From Pseudomonadota bacterium (GTDB lineage Bacteria > Pseudomonadota > Gammaproteobacteria > SZUA-229): DNA of 6,439 nt. The notes under the pieces were generated by a model. It was not told the DNA's origin, ran no database searches, and saw only the letters and a list, made by a program, of their open reading frames with translations. The stretch's first letter is position 1. Every line of letters starts with the position of its first letter. Position numbers and translations under genes: made by a program. Shown in pieces: positions 1-6,335 of the stretch. The stretch is from NCBI GenBank assembly GCA_015222965.1, contig JADFWF010000039.1, positions 1-6,439 of the forward strand, written 5' to 3'.

Positions 1-48
1 CATCGTCTGCGCCGCAGTGAACTCAAGTTTTTAGTCTTTTTGTTTTTA

Positions 49-79
49 ACTGATGACTGCCAACTGCAAACTGCCAACT
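49..79. repeat. Heptamer tandem repeat, about 4.4 copies
   Basis: Four consecutive 7-base units (ACTGATG, ACTGCCA, ACTGCAA, ACTGCCA) and a partial ACT lie just beyond the stop of the TAXI gene. The rest of positions 1-100 is AT-rich with T runs around 28-47, and I see no gene in it. Short ACTGCCA-like tandem repeats between genes are familiar from environmental bacterial genomes, but their function is unknown. No hairpin followed by a U run was found here for the minus-strand transcript, so no intrinsic terminator can be called. Confidence 0.6.
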
Positions 80-100
80 TCTCCTAAGGCTCAACATCAG

Positions 101-1636
101 TCATTCAGTTTCAGCCTCGACCACCATCTCCTTTTCTTCAGCAGACGCCTGTTCTGACTGCTGCTCAAACGCTTCATAATATTTCTTCGCTGCCGGATGC
201 AATGGCATAGAGATACCGAGCCTGACAGTTTTATGCGTGATAAAACCGGCACGGTAAAATGTTTGAGCTATTTCATCCGCTCCTTCCTGCATCAGTGCCA
301 TAAACTGTGTAACAACTTCGCCCGGTGTATTCACACTCGTCGTCAATAGTGCTGACACACCCAGAGTAAGTACCGACTCGGTCTGACCAGGGTAGGTCTT
401 TGCCGTGATGGGCTGTCCGTAATAGGCAAAGTTTTTCTCGACTAGCTTGGTAATGATTTTCTGGTCCAGCGGAATAAACCGGATATCGTCTCTTCGTTGC
501 GCCAGAGCCTGAATCGCCGGATCGGGTATTGCGCCGACCAGAACGATCGCATCAACCTCACCCTCCTCCAGTGCTTTGATGGAATTACCACGGCTGAGTA
601 ATTTAACGTCATCATGACTCATCCGTTCAAACCCGGCCGCCATCCAGATACGTGCTGCGGTAAAGCGCGTACCGGAACGTATGCTACCGATAGCGACTTT
701 TTTACCGTCCAGGTCAGCAATTTTTTTTATTCCATGGTCTTTCAGGGTAATAACATGTACTGCTTCAGGCCACAGGCTGCCGATAGCGCGCAGATCAGGC
801 GAGGGCAATTGCCCTTCTTCGATCCAGCCCTTGTACAGTACTTCTGCAACATCGCTCTGCAGCAATGCAAAATCGATGCGACCGGTATTTACACGATAGC
901 CATTTTCAAGACTGCCCTCGGAGGCATAGTTAAATATCTTGTATCCCTGTTTGTTAGCATAGTCAGCAAATGCTTCACCGAATTTATAATAAGAACCAGT
1001 TGGCCAGCCAGTTCCCAGGGTATGATATTTCTTGAGATCAGCATGTCCAAGATCGATACGTGCCAGTGAGCGTCGTAATTCTTGAAGTGTTACACGATCT
1101 TCTTCAGAACGTGTTGCCTTAATATTTTGATCGAGCAGGTTCCTGATCTTTACCAGGATAGCATCAGGCGAAGGTGTATCCAGAGTTTCCACAACGGTAA
1201 TACTTTCTTCTGACTGTATCGGTGTAAAAGTATTTGCCAGCCAGTTTCCGTCAGATTGATGATATCCGACGCGACCCCGGATAAACAGGCTGTCGCCCTT
1301 TTTATTGCCACTGCTGTTAAAACCTTCGATGCCTGTAGTCACAGCACCTAGTACTGCTGCCAATGTACCGACATTAAGTCCTCGCCAGGAGATCAGATTG
1401 TATTCACGCAAAAATTCAACTTCAAGATTAAAGTAAATATATATGCCCTCTGCTCCATCGAGACGTGGTGCAGAACCTTTACGTGTTAATTTTTTTATCT
1501 TGAATAACTTATCTGAGAACTGCTGATCCAGTCTTTGTTGAATTTCTGTATTCAGGATTGCATCATCAGGGCCGCGGCTGCAGGCACTGAGCGTTACCAG
1601 TAAAAGCAGGAACAGGATGTACTGAATGTTGCGCAC
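101..1636 (-). CDS. TAXI-type solute-binding lipoprotein with extra N-terminal domain
   Basis: This is a 511-residue protein probably anchored in the periplasm by lipid. Residues 1-19 form a lipoprotein signal peptide: a hydrophobic core IQYILFLLLLVTL, then the lipobox LSAC with Cys19. Residues about 200-490 look like a TAXI (TRAP-associated extracytoplasmic immunogenic) binding domain, with the typical opening TLGTGWPTGSYYKFG (206-220), then GSLENGYRVNTGRIDFALLQSDVA (241-264), and a lobe with DLDGKKVAIGSIRSGTR. Residues about 22-195 are an additional region that I do not recognise, containing a Gly/Ala-rich hydrophobic stretch (86-106). Typical TAXI proteins are about 320-350 residues, so the excess is real. 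The tail (491-511) is acidic. The start is GTG, because the preceding in-frame codon is the TAA of gltS and the signal peptide begins right there; the Shine-Dalgarno is weak (GGGT). Binding of glutamate or a related dicarboxylate is inferred from the gltS neighbour. The family call is firm, the ligand is not. Confidence 0.88.
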   Translation of the reverse strand: MRNIQYILFLLLLVTLSACSRGPDDAILNTEIQQRLDQQFSDKLFKIKKLTRKGSAPRLDGAEGIYIYFNLEVEFLREYNLISWRGLNVGTLAAVLGAVTTGIEGFNSSGNKKGDSLFIRGRVGYHQSDGNWLANTFTPIQSEESITVVETLDTPSPDAILVKIRNLLDQNIKATRSEEDRVTLQELRRSLARIDLGHADLKKYHTLGTGWPTGSYYKFGEAFADYANKQGYKIFNYASEGSLENGYRVNTGRIDFALLQSDVAEVLYKGWIEEGQLPSPDLRAIGSLWPEAVHVITLKDHGIKKIADLDGKKVAIGSIRSGTRFTAARIWMAAGFERMSHDDVKLLSRGNSIKALEEGEVDAIVLVGAIPDPAIQALAQRRDDIRFIPLDQKIITKLVEKNFAYYGQPITAKTYPGQTESVLTLGVSALLTTSVNTPGEVVTQFMALMQEGADEIAQTFYRAGFITHKTVRLGISMPLHPAAKKYYEAFEQQSEQASAEEKEMVVEAETE

Positions 1637-2854
1637 TTAATTACCCAGCCCGAATATCGGCAACGTTAGGTAGACCTGAATTACGATCGCGTTCAACAGA
1701 TCGATGAAGAATGCACCCATCAACGGTACCACGATAAATGCTTGTGGTGCTGGACCAAAACGTTTGGTCAGGGCACTCATATTTGCCACAGCAGTCGGTG
1801 TTGCACCAAGGCCAAAGCCGCAGTGGCCACCAGCGATGATGGCAGCATTATAATCTCTACCCATGATACGCCAGGTTATATAGCTGGAAAAAATCACCAT
1901 ACCGACAAGCTGTGTACCCAACAAGACCAGCAGCGGACCGGCAATGCTGATCATGCCCCACAGGTTGAGAGACATGAGCGCCATGACCAGAAAAAGTGAT
2001 AATGAAATATTACCGATAAGATCTACGCTGGGTTGATGAGCACTGGGCAGCCTGTAATGGATAGTCGTATTGCGGATGATCACACCAACGAACATACACC
2101 AGAAGATATCCGGTAGTGTCATGACATTTTCTGCAAACCAGACAGAGATTATCTTTCCGAAGATGATGCACAGTAATACATAAAAGAATGAAAGCAGGAA
2201 GTTATCTTCATCGACGGGCGCATATTCACTGTCATCGTGCTGCAACACGACGCCGTGTTCATCAGCTGCTTTATGAGGTAATGGGATATTATGTTTTTTT
2301 ATCAAACGGCCAGCAACAGGGCCACCGATGATGCCTCCTAATATCAGGCCGAATGTAGCAACAGCCATCGCCAGCTCCATAGCTCCGGCGATATTGCTGC
2401 TGTCATGAAACTGCTGCGCATAGGCCGCACCCGTTGCGTGACCGCCAGAGAGTGTTATCGACCCACTTAGCAGACCGACTAATGGATGCATGTCCAGACT
2501 TACTGCAGTCATCAGGCCGATGCCATCCTGTATGATCAGGTACAGCAAACAGGCGACGATAAATAACAGCAATTGTTTACCACCGGTAGATAACATGCGC
2601 ATATCTGCACCGAGACCGACACAAGAAAAAAAAGCCAGCATCATCGGCTCTTTCATCGTCATGTCGAAGCCAAAACGCATGCCAAACTGCCCCAGTAACA
2701 AGCTGGCAACAAGTGCAAACAGAAAACCACCAACAACAGGAACAGGGATATTGTTATCACTAAGAAATCGCAGACGTGATATGAGAAACATACCGATATA
2801 GAGGACCAGCACGGCAAACCCAAGTGTCTGGGTCGGGCCAAAATCAAGCGACAT
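1637..2854 (-). CDS. gltS: Sodium/glutamate symporter, GltS (ESS) family
   Basis: This is a 405-residue inner-membrane protein, the usual length for GltS, which takes up glutamate with sodium ions. Two half-domains are visible. The first has the re-entrant signature GSITLSGGHATGAAYA (131-146). The second has AGGHCGFGLGATPTAVANM (341-359), a hallmark of the family. Hydrophobic segments lie around 11-28, 38-56, 70-85, 94-115, 158-183, 219-238, 247-262, 281-330 and 372-397. A hydrophilic loop (about 184-217, rich in His, Asp and Glu) separates the halves. The fourth residue of the first GGxG motif is Ala rather than the Gly I remember from E. coli GltS. The ATG start is preceded by a purine-rich AAGAAGAA that could serve as ribosome binding site. 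The stop TAA directly abuts the GTG of the TAXI gene in the same frame, so the two genes must be co-transcribed and probably translationally coupled. Glutamate as substrate is a family-based assignment. Confidence 0.93.
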   Translation of the reverse strand: MSLDFGPTQTLGFAVLVLYIGMFLISRLRFLSDNNIPVPVVGGFLFALVASLLLGQFGMRFGFDMTMKEPMMLAFFSCVGLGADMRMLSTGGKQLLLFIVACLLYLIIQDGIGLMTAVSLDMHPLVGLLSGSITLSGGHATGAAYAQQFHDSSNIAGAMELAMAVATFGLILGGIIGGPVAGRLIKKHNIPLPHKAADEHGVVLQHDDSEYAPVDEDNFLLSFFYVLLCIIFGKIISVWFAENVMTLPDIFWCMFVGVIIRNTTIHYRLPSAHQPSVDLIGNISLSLFLVMALMSLNLWGMISIAGPLLVLLGTQLVGMVIFSSYITWRIMGRDYNAAIIAGGHCGFGLGATPTAVANMSALTKRFGPAPQAFIVVPLMGAFFIDLLNAIVIQVYLTLPIFGLGN

Positions 2855-2897
2855 GATTATTCTTCTTGTAATTTATCAATGCCATACCATTCAAAAA

Positions 2898-2927
2898 ATT
2901 ATCAGCTTATCCGAGGTTATATACTAA
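2898..2927 (-). promoter_or_regulatory. Weak sigma-70-like promoter candidate before gltS
   Basis: The 79-bp gap between the anti-sigma stop and gltS contains TTAGTA, 18 bases, then GATAAT on the minus strand, 44 bases before the gltS ATG. The -10 is 5/6 to consensus and the -35 only 3/6. A small inverted repeat GGTTA/TAACC (2915-2929) overlaps the -35 side. It has no U run, so it is not a terminator. The gltS pair may thus have its own promoter or be read through from the sigma operon; the sequence does not decide. Confidence 0.22.
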
Positions 2928-2933
2928 CCGCTT

Positions 2934-3707
2934 TTATCGGCTACTTTTGATTTTATCTAGTATTGCAGGATCTATTTTTTTATCCGGATAACGTAGTCTA
3001 AATGCGTCGAGTTCTTTCTGCGCCGCTTCCATCTCACCTTTCTCTATCAGCTGACGAATGTTATCTAACCACTGTTGCGGTGGAAGACTATCAATATCTT
3101 CTGTATCTTCAGGGCTATATTCGTCCATCATAAGTTGAATTTTTTGTCTCCCGACAACTTCTGATTTAACTTCTTCCTGCTGTGGCTTGCTGGAACCCGC
3201 AGCCACAGACGCTGGCGCAGGTAAAACAGAGCGCATCGGTGCCAAACTTTCTTCCACTATTGCCTGGTCCATTACTGAGTCATCTTCAACTAATGACCCG
3301 TTGTGATTAACTTCAGTCGGTTTTACTGACTGTGCTTTGGGCGCGTTAAGAAGTACACGTTTTTTTGCTTTTTCTTTTCTGAGCAGTGCATTCTCATGAG
3401 CAACAGATTCCTGTTGCTGACTTTGCTTCTGTATTTGCTCCAGTTCATCAAAGACTATTGGCAGCGGCTCCTCCTGCTCCATCAGGGGAACCAGAATAAC
3501 GGTGATAATCAGTACCGCAGCGATTGAAACTGTTGCACGCCAACCACCGGAGAATGGACTTTTAACAACATGAGGATGATCCGTAGGCGGCGCCTGCTCG
3601 ACCGCCTCATGTGCAGCCCTGAGAATAGCGGCGTCCAGGTGTGCGGGCGGACCCTGCTCCTTACCTTGCTGGTAGATGCTGGAGATCTTATCTTCGTCAG
3701 TGGTCAT
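2934..3707 (-). CDS. Single-span membrane protein, probable anti-sigma factor
   Basis: This is a 257-residue protein whose ATG overlaps the sigma factor stop (ATGA), with a good ribosome site GGGAG (3715-3719) seven bases upstream inside the sigma gene. Such coupling is typical of sigma/anti-sigma pairs and is the main reason for the call. Residues 1-55 are hydrophilic and predicted cytoplasmic, with PPAHLDAAILRAAHEAV (20-36), a short helix motif seen in proteins encoded next to ECF sigma genes. Residues 57-76 are one transmembrane helix. Residues 79-118 are Gln/Glu/Lys-rich and may form a coiled coil. Residues 119-207 look disordered. Residues 208-241 (PPQQWLDNIRQLIEKGEMEA...FRLRYPD) form a TPR-like helical pair, presumably periplasmic. 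There is no cysteine in the protein, so it is not a zinc-binding (ZAS, HxxxCxxC) anti-sigma. Anti-sigma function is inferred from position and topology. It could instead be an accessory periplasmic protein of the same operon. Confidence 0.75.
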   Translation of the reverse strand: MTTDEDKISSIYQQGKEQGPPAHLDAAILRAAHEAVEQAPPTDHPHVVKSPFSGGWRATVSIAAVLIITVILVPLMEQEEPLPIVFDELEQIQKQSQQQESVAHENALLRKEKAKKRVLLNAPKAQSVKPTEVNHNGSLVEDDSVMDQAIVEESLAPMRSVLPAPASVAAGSSKPQQEEVKSEVVGRQKIQLMMDEYSPEDTEDIDSLPPQQWLDNIRQLIEKGEMEAAQKELDAFRLRYPDKKIDPAILDKIKSSR

Positions 3708-4276
3708 CCGTTCTCTCCCGCATGGTTGGCAAACCTATGATGTAGCTTGTGGCGCAACTTATCCATCGCATATCGAAGCCGGCTCTTAGCCGTTTCAAAA
3801 TTAGTACCACAGGTCTCCGCAATCTGCTCTACACTAAGTCCCGCTTCCTCACGCAATAGAAAAGCTTCTTTCTGGTCAGGCGGTAACTCGGCAATCGCCT
3901 CCAGCAAAGCTTCGTGCTGGTTCTGTATCTGCAAGTTTTTTTCAGGTTGTGCGGATGTATTAGCCGCAGTTTCCAGCTCATCCACATTGTTATTGACAGG
4001 TCGGATACTGTTCCTGCGATACAGGTCAATAACACGATTTCGCGCCAGGTGGTAAAGCCATGTTTTAAAACTGGCTTTGAGCTGATAGTTATGACGGGCA
4101 TTGATGACCTTGAGCCAGATATCCTGAAACAGCTCATCGACCACTTCCTGACTGCTCTGCCTCAGCACGAAACGATACAGAGGTGCTTTGTAACGCTGAT
4201 ATAAAACATCGAACGCTTCTGCATCACCTGTACCATAATTCATCATCAATTCCTCATCGGAAACATCGTTCTCCAT
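3704..4276 (-). CDS. ECF-type RNA polymerase sigma factor
   Basis: This is a 190-residue cytoplasmic protein, the usual ECF size, directing RNA polymerase to its own promoter class. Region 2 spans about 20-90: FDVLYQRYKAPLYRFVLR (22-39), VVDELFQDIWLKV (45-57, core-binding region 2.2) and FKTWLYHLARNRVIDLYRR (70-88, regions 2.3/2.4 for promoter melting and -10 contact). A variable linker follows (90-118). Region 4 spans about 119-178, with ELPPDQKEAFLLREEAGLSVEQIAETCG and the recognition helix NFETAKSRLRYAMDKLR. The ATG start is the first possible one after an in-frame TAA four codons upstream, but it lacks a Shine-Dalgarno. The ATG at codon 11 has GAGG five bases before it, yet that start would cut off the conserved DEEL. 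The gene follows the REP pair and overlaps the putative anti-sigma gene by 4 bp. No iron-starvation or heat-shock signature identifies the signal. Confidence 0.95.
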   Translation of the reverse strand: MENDVSDEELMMNYGTGDAEAFDVLYQRYKAPLYRFVLRQSSQEVVDELFQDIWLKVINARHNYQLKASFKTWLYHLARNRVIDLYRRNSIRPVNNNVDELETAANTSAQPEKNLQIQNQHEALLEAIAELPPDQKEAFLLREEAGLSVEQIAETCGTNFETAKSRLRYAMDKLRHKLHHRFANHAGENG

Positions 4277-4354
4277 GCTGTAAGCTTACGCTATTGTCCT
4301 TATGTGGCAAAGCCTTCATGTCTATCCCTCTAACGTCTGGTTAAAATTTATTAG

Positions 4355-4438
4355 GTCTGGCGTCGCGGAACAAGTTTCCGCTCCTACAGATCCCCCATAC
4401 TCGTAGGAGCGGAAACTTGTTCCGCGATAGTGCCAGAC
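4355..4438. repeat. Pair of inverted REP elements (BIME-like)
   Basis: Two 25-base arms (4363-4387 and 4403-4427) are perfect reverse complements separated by 15 bases. Each arm carries its own hairpin, GCGGAA / 5-base loop / TTCCGC (4365-4381 and 4409-4425), and begins with GTAGGAGC when read outward from the spacer. An outer 7-bp stem (GTCTGGC 4355-4361 with GCCAGAC 4432-4438) encloses them. A GTAG head with a short GC stem is the hallmark of REP elements mobilised by RAYT (TnpA-REP) transposases in gammaproteobacteria. It lies 20 bases after the VWA stop and 79 bases before the sigma ATG. The long hairpin could limit read-through or protect the 3' end of the VWA transcript. No U run follows, so a classical terminator is not claimed. 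Confidence 0.88.
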
Positions 4439-4458
4439 ACTAGCACACGCTTGTCGTA

Positions 4459-6273
4459 TTATCGTGATGCCTGTAAATCATCCTTGTCCTGCGACGATAA
4501 TGATTTAGCGAGGTTGACCAGTGACAAAAACTCACCGCGATAACCGAAGTTATCCTTACCTCTGGATGTTCTTGCAAGTTCAAGAACGTCATCATAAGCG
4601 AACTCATCCATATACTTGCCACCGCGCAACAGCTGTCCAAAACCGGCAACAGATGCCGAGAACCGGTAACGATCACTGGTATTAGCTAACCGTGTTTCGA
4701 TGTCAGATGTTTTTATTACCTGCTCAATAAGTTTACTCTTACTGGCTGTTGGTTCTTTGTAACGCAGACGCAGATTTGCAAGTTCATTTGAGTGTTTTTC
4801 CTCTGTCGTTTCTGGGCTTGAGTAACGTAACGGATCCATCGCTTTGTTCTTACTATTTGTTAAAGTAACTTCATACAACGCCGTAACAGTATGCCCTGCA
4901 CCGATCTCACCGGCATCGATCTTGTCATTATTAAAATCTTCACGATTAAGCGCACGGTTCTCATACCCGATCAGGCGATACTCTGCAACAACAGCCGGAT
5001 TAAATTCGAGCTGAATTTTTACATCTTTGGCGATGGTATTCAGTGTCGAACTGATCTCATCAACAAGAACTTTCTGCGCTTCGTTTAAGGTATCGATATA
5101 TGAATAATTTCCGTTACCGGCATCAGCAAGCTGCTCCATCAGATGATCGTTGTAGTTACCTGTACCAAAACCAAGCGTGGTCAATGAGATGCCTGTTTTA
5201 CGTTTTTCTTCTACCAGATCTTTCAGCGCTTCAAAATTCACCGTGCCGACATTGAAGTCACCATCAGTCGCAAGTATCACACGATTGATGCCGCCTCTGA
5301 TAAATTCCTGTTCGGCTAGTTGATAGGCACTTCGGATTCCAGCAGCTCCATTGGTAGAACCGCCAGCAGATAACGAATCAAGTGCCTGGGCAATTTTTGC
5401 AGATTGATTGCCAGCGACCGGCTCCAGCACGACGCCACTTGCACCCGCATAAACCACGATCGAAATTCGATCTTCACTACGCATCTGTTTTGTAAGCAAC
5501 TTGAGTGCAGATTTCAACAGACCCAGTTTTTTTGGTGAATTCATAGAACCTGAAACGTCGACCAGGAAAACCAGGTTGGAAGCAGGTAATTCTTTCGCTG
5601 TTACGTCATAACCTTTGATGCCGATATGTAATAAACGCGTATCAGGATTCCATGGTGTCACACCGATTTCGGTTGTTACACTAAAAGGTGTTCCACTATT
5701 TTCGGGCACAGGATAATCATAAGCAAAGTAGTTAATCAACTCTTCGACACGAACCGCATCTTCACGCGGCAGGTTGCCAGAATTTATCATCCTGCGGACA
5801 TTACTGTAAGCGCCGGTATCAACATCGATGCTGAAAGTAGAGACCGGCGCCTCAGCGACAAGTTTTATCTGGTTATCATCAAAATGCTCATAGTTTTCAC
5901 GATTAACTGCTTCACTCGGCGCACGGATGGATTGCAGCGGTTGTGCAACATATCCAACCATAGGTGAAATCATTGCCTCAGCATGCATGGTACGTCCACG
6001 TTGCGCATATGAATCTGCCATCAAGTTAGACTTTGCCACTTTCTGCTTACGCAACTGATCCTGAACCACTGCCTGCGGCACGTTATTTGATAGCGTTTTA
6101 ACTTCTGCATCTTCCTCAATAACGGCTATTTCCCTTTCCGGAAGCAGCAACGGTTTCATCTGGTTCTGGCTTTGACCCTGCTGCTCAGCAGGTGTACAAG
6201 CAAGTAATATAGAAGTAGTTAATACAGCTGTTAGCGCCACTTTTGGCGCTGATATCGGATAAATTTTATGCAT
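4459..6273 (-). CDS. YfbK-family von Willebrand factor A lipoprotein
   Basis: This is a 604-residue lipoprotein resembling E. coli YfbK (about 575 residues). The start is the ATG at 6273, with GGAG six bases upstream and a proper signal peptide. A longer reading from TTG at 6303 would add ten residues in front of the signal peptide and is disfavoured. Residues 1-26 are the signal peptide, with lipobox LLAC and Cys26. Residues 27-140 are a low-complexity linker. Residues about 144-235 match the N-terminal YfbK region (STFSIDVDTGAYSNVRRMI...). The VWA domain spans about 232-405 with an intact MIDAS metal site: DVSGS (Asp239, Ser241, Ser243), Thr307 in GGSTNG and Asp337 in ATDGD. A C-terminal DUF3520-like region covers about 415-590. 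VWA domains bind partner proteins through a divalent metal, but the partner is unknown. The neighbouring sigma and anti-sigma genes suggest an envelope-stress or surface-sensing role. Confidence 0.92.
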   Translation of the reverse strand: MHKIYPISAPKVALTAVLTTSILLACTPAEQQGQSQNQMKPLLLPEREIAVIEEDAEVKTLSNNVPQAVVQDQLRKQKVAKSNLMADSYAQRGRTMHAEAMISPMVGYVAQPLQSIRAPSEAVNRENYEHFDDNQIKLVAEAPVSTFSIDVDTGAYSNVRRMINSGNLPREDAVRVEELINYFAYDYPVPENSGTPFSVTTEIGVTPWNPDTRLLHIGIKGYDVTAKELPASNLVFLVDVSGSMNSPKKLGLLKSALKLLTKQMRSEDRISIVVYAGASGVVLEPVAGNQSAKIAQALDSLSAGGSTNGAAGIRSAYQLAEQEFIRGGINRVILATDGDFNVGTVNFEALKDLVEEKRKTGISLTTLGFGTGNYNDHLMEQLADAGNGNYSYIDTLNEAQKVLVDEISSTLNTIAKDVKIQLEFNPAVVAEYRLIGYENRALNREDFNNDKIDAGEIGAGHTVTALYEVTLTNSKNKAMDPLRYSSPETTEEKHSNELANLRLRYKEPTASKSKLIEQVIKTSDIETRLANTSDRYRFSASVAGFGQLLRGGKYMDEFAYDDVLELARTSRGKDNFGYRGEFLSLVNLAKSLSSQDKDDLQASR

Positions 6274-6275
6274 GG

Positions 6276-6324
6276 GATTCTCCAGCGTTGTTGTTAGTCT
6301 CAACCCTATAAACGCTGGAGATTC
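6276..6324 (-). promoter_or_regulatory. Inverted repeat covering the VWA ribosome site
   Basis: Two 14-base arms (6276-6289 and 6311-6324) match as an inverted repeat at 13 of 14 positions, with 11 perfect inner pairs and a 21-base spacer. The start-proximal arm contains the Shine-Dalgarno of the VWA gene, two bases from its ATG. If transcription starts upstream of both arms, the leader RNA can fold and hide the ribosome site. Alternatively the repeat is a DNA operator. The arms are seen directly; the function is inferred. Confidence 0.6.
6280..6283 (-). promoter_or_regulatory. Shine-Dalgarno GGAG deciding the VWA start
   Basis: GGAG lies six bases before the ATG at 6273 on the minus strand. 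It supports the internal ATG as the true start over the upstream in-frame TTG at 6303, and it lies within one arm of the inverted repeat. Confidence 0.75.
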
Positions 6325-6335
6325 TAAAAGGGGTT
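6308..6335 (-). promoter_or_regulatory. Possible ECF-type promoter of the VWA gene
   Basis: On the minus strand TTTAACC (AACC at 6335-6332) is followed after 17 bases by CGTTTAT (from 6314). An AAC-type -35 and CGT-type -10 at this spacing is the general shape of ECF promoters. If used, transcription would start near 6300-6304, downstream of the distal arm of the inverted repeat, so the leader hairpin would not form. The sigma gene's own leader has TTTTAACC (AACC at 4342-4339) but no CGT at the matching distance, so a shared autoregulatory motif is not demonstrated. Confidence 0.3.

Noticed and set aside
7..47. CTGC/GCAG hairpin followed by T runs, a possible terminator for a plus-strand gene.
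   Set aside because: The stem is only four pairs, the T runs are not adjacent, and no plus-strand gene is present here.
614..1069. A plus-strand open frame of 151 codons opposite the TAXI gene, and a shorter one at 681-899.
   Set aside because: These are shadows of a clear protein family on the other strand. The products are Cys/Ser-rich with no recognisable domain.
3747..4204. Plus-strand and alternative-frame open frames of about 100 codons over the sigma gene.
   Set aside because: They overlap fully with a well-supported ECF sigma factor and show no family features.
4280..4289. A perfect palindrome GTAAGCTTAC just before the sigma ATG, a possible operator.
   Set aside because: Ten-base palindromes are expected several times in 6.4 kb by chance, and it does not extend further.
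4351..4438. The REP hairpin as an intrinsic terminator of the VWA gene.
   Set aside because: No U run follows the stem on the minus strand (it continues TAATAAATTTTA). It may still affect transcripts, but the terminator call is not supported.
6274..6303. A longer start for the VWA protein at TTG 6303.
   Set aside because: The ATG at 6273 has a good Shine-Dalgarno and places the signal peptide at the N terminus. The TTG reading adds residues before the signal and runs through the inverted-repeat leader.
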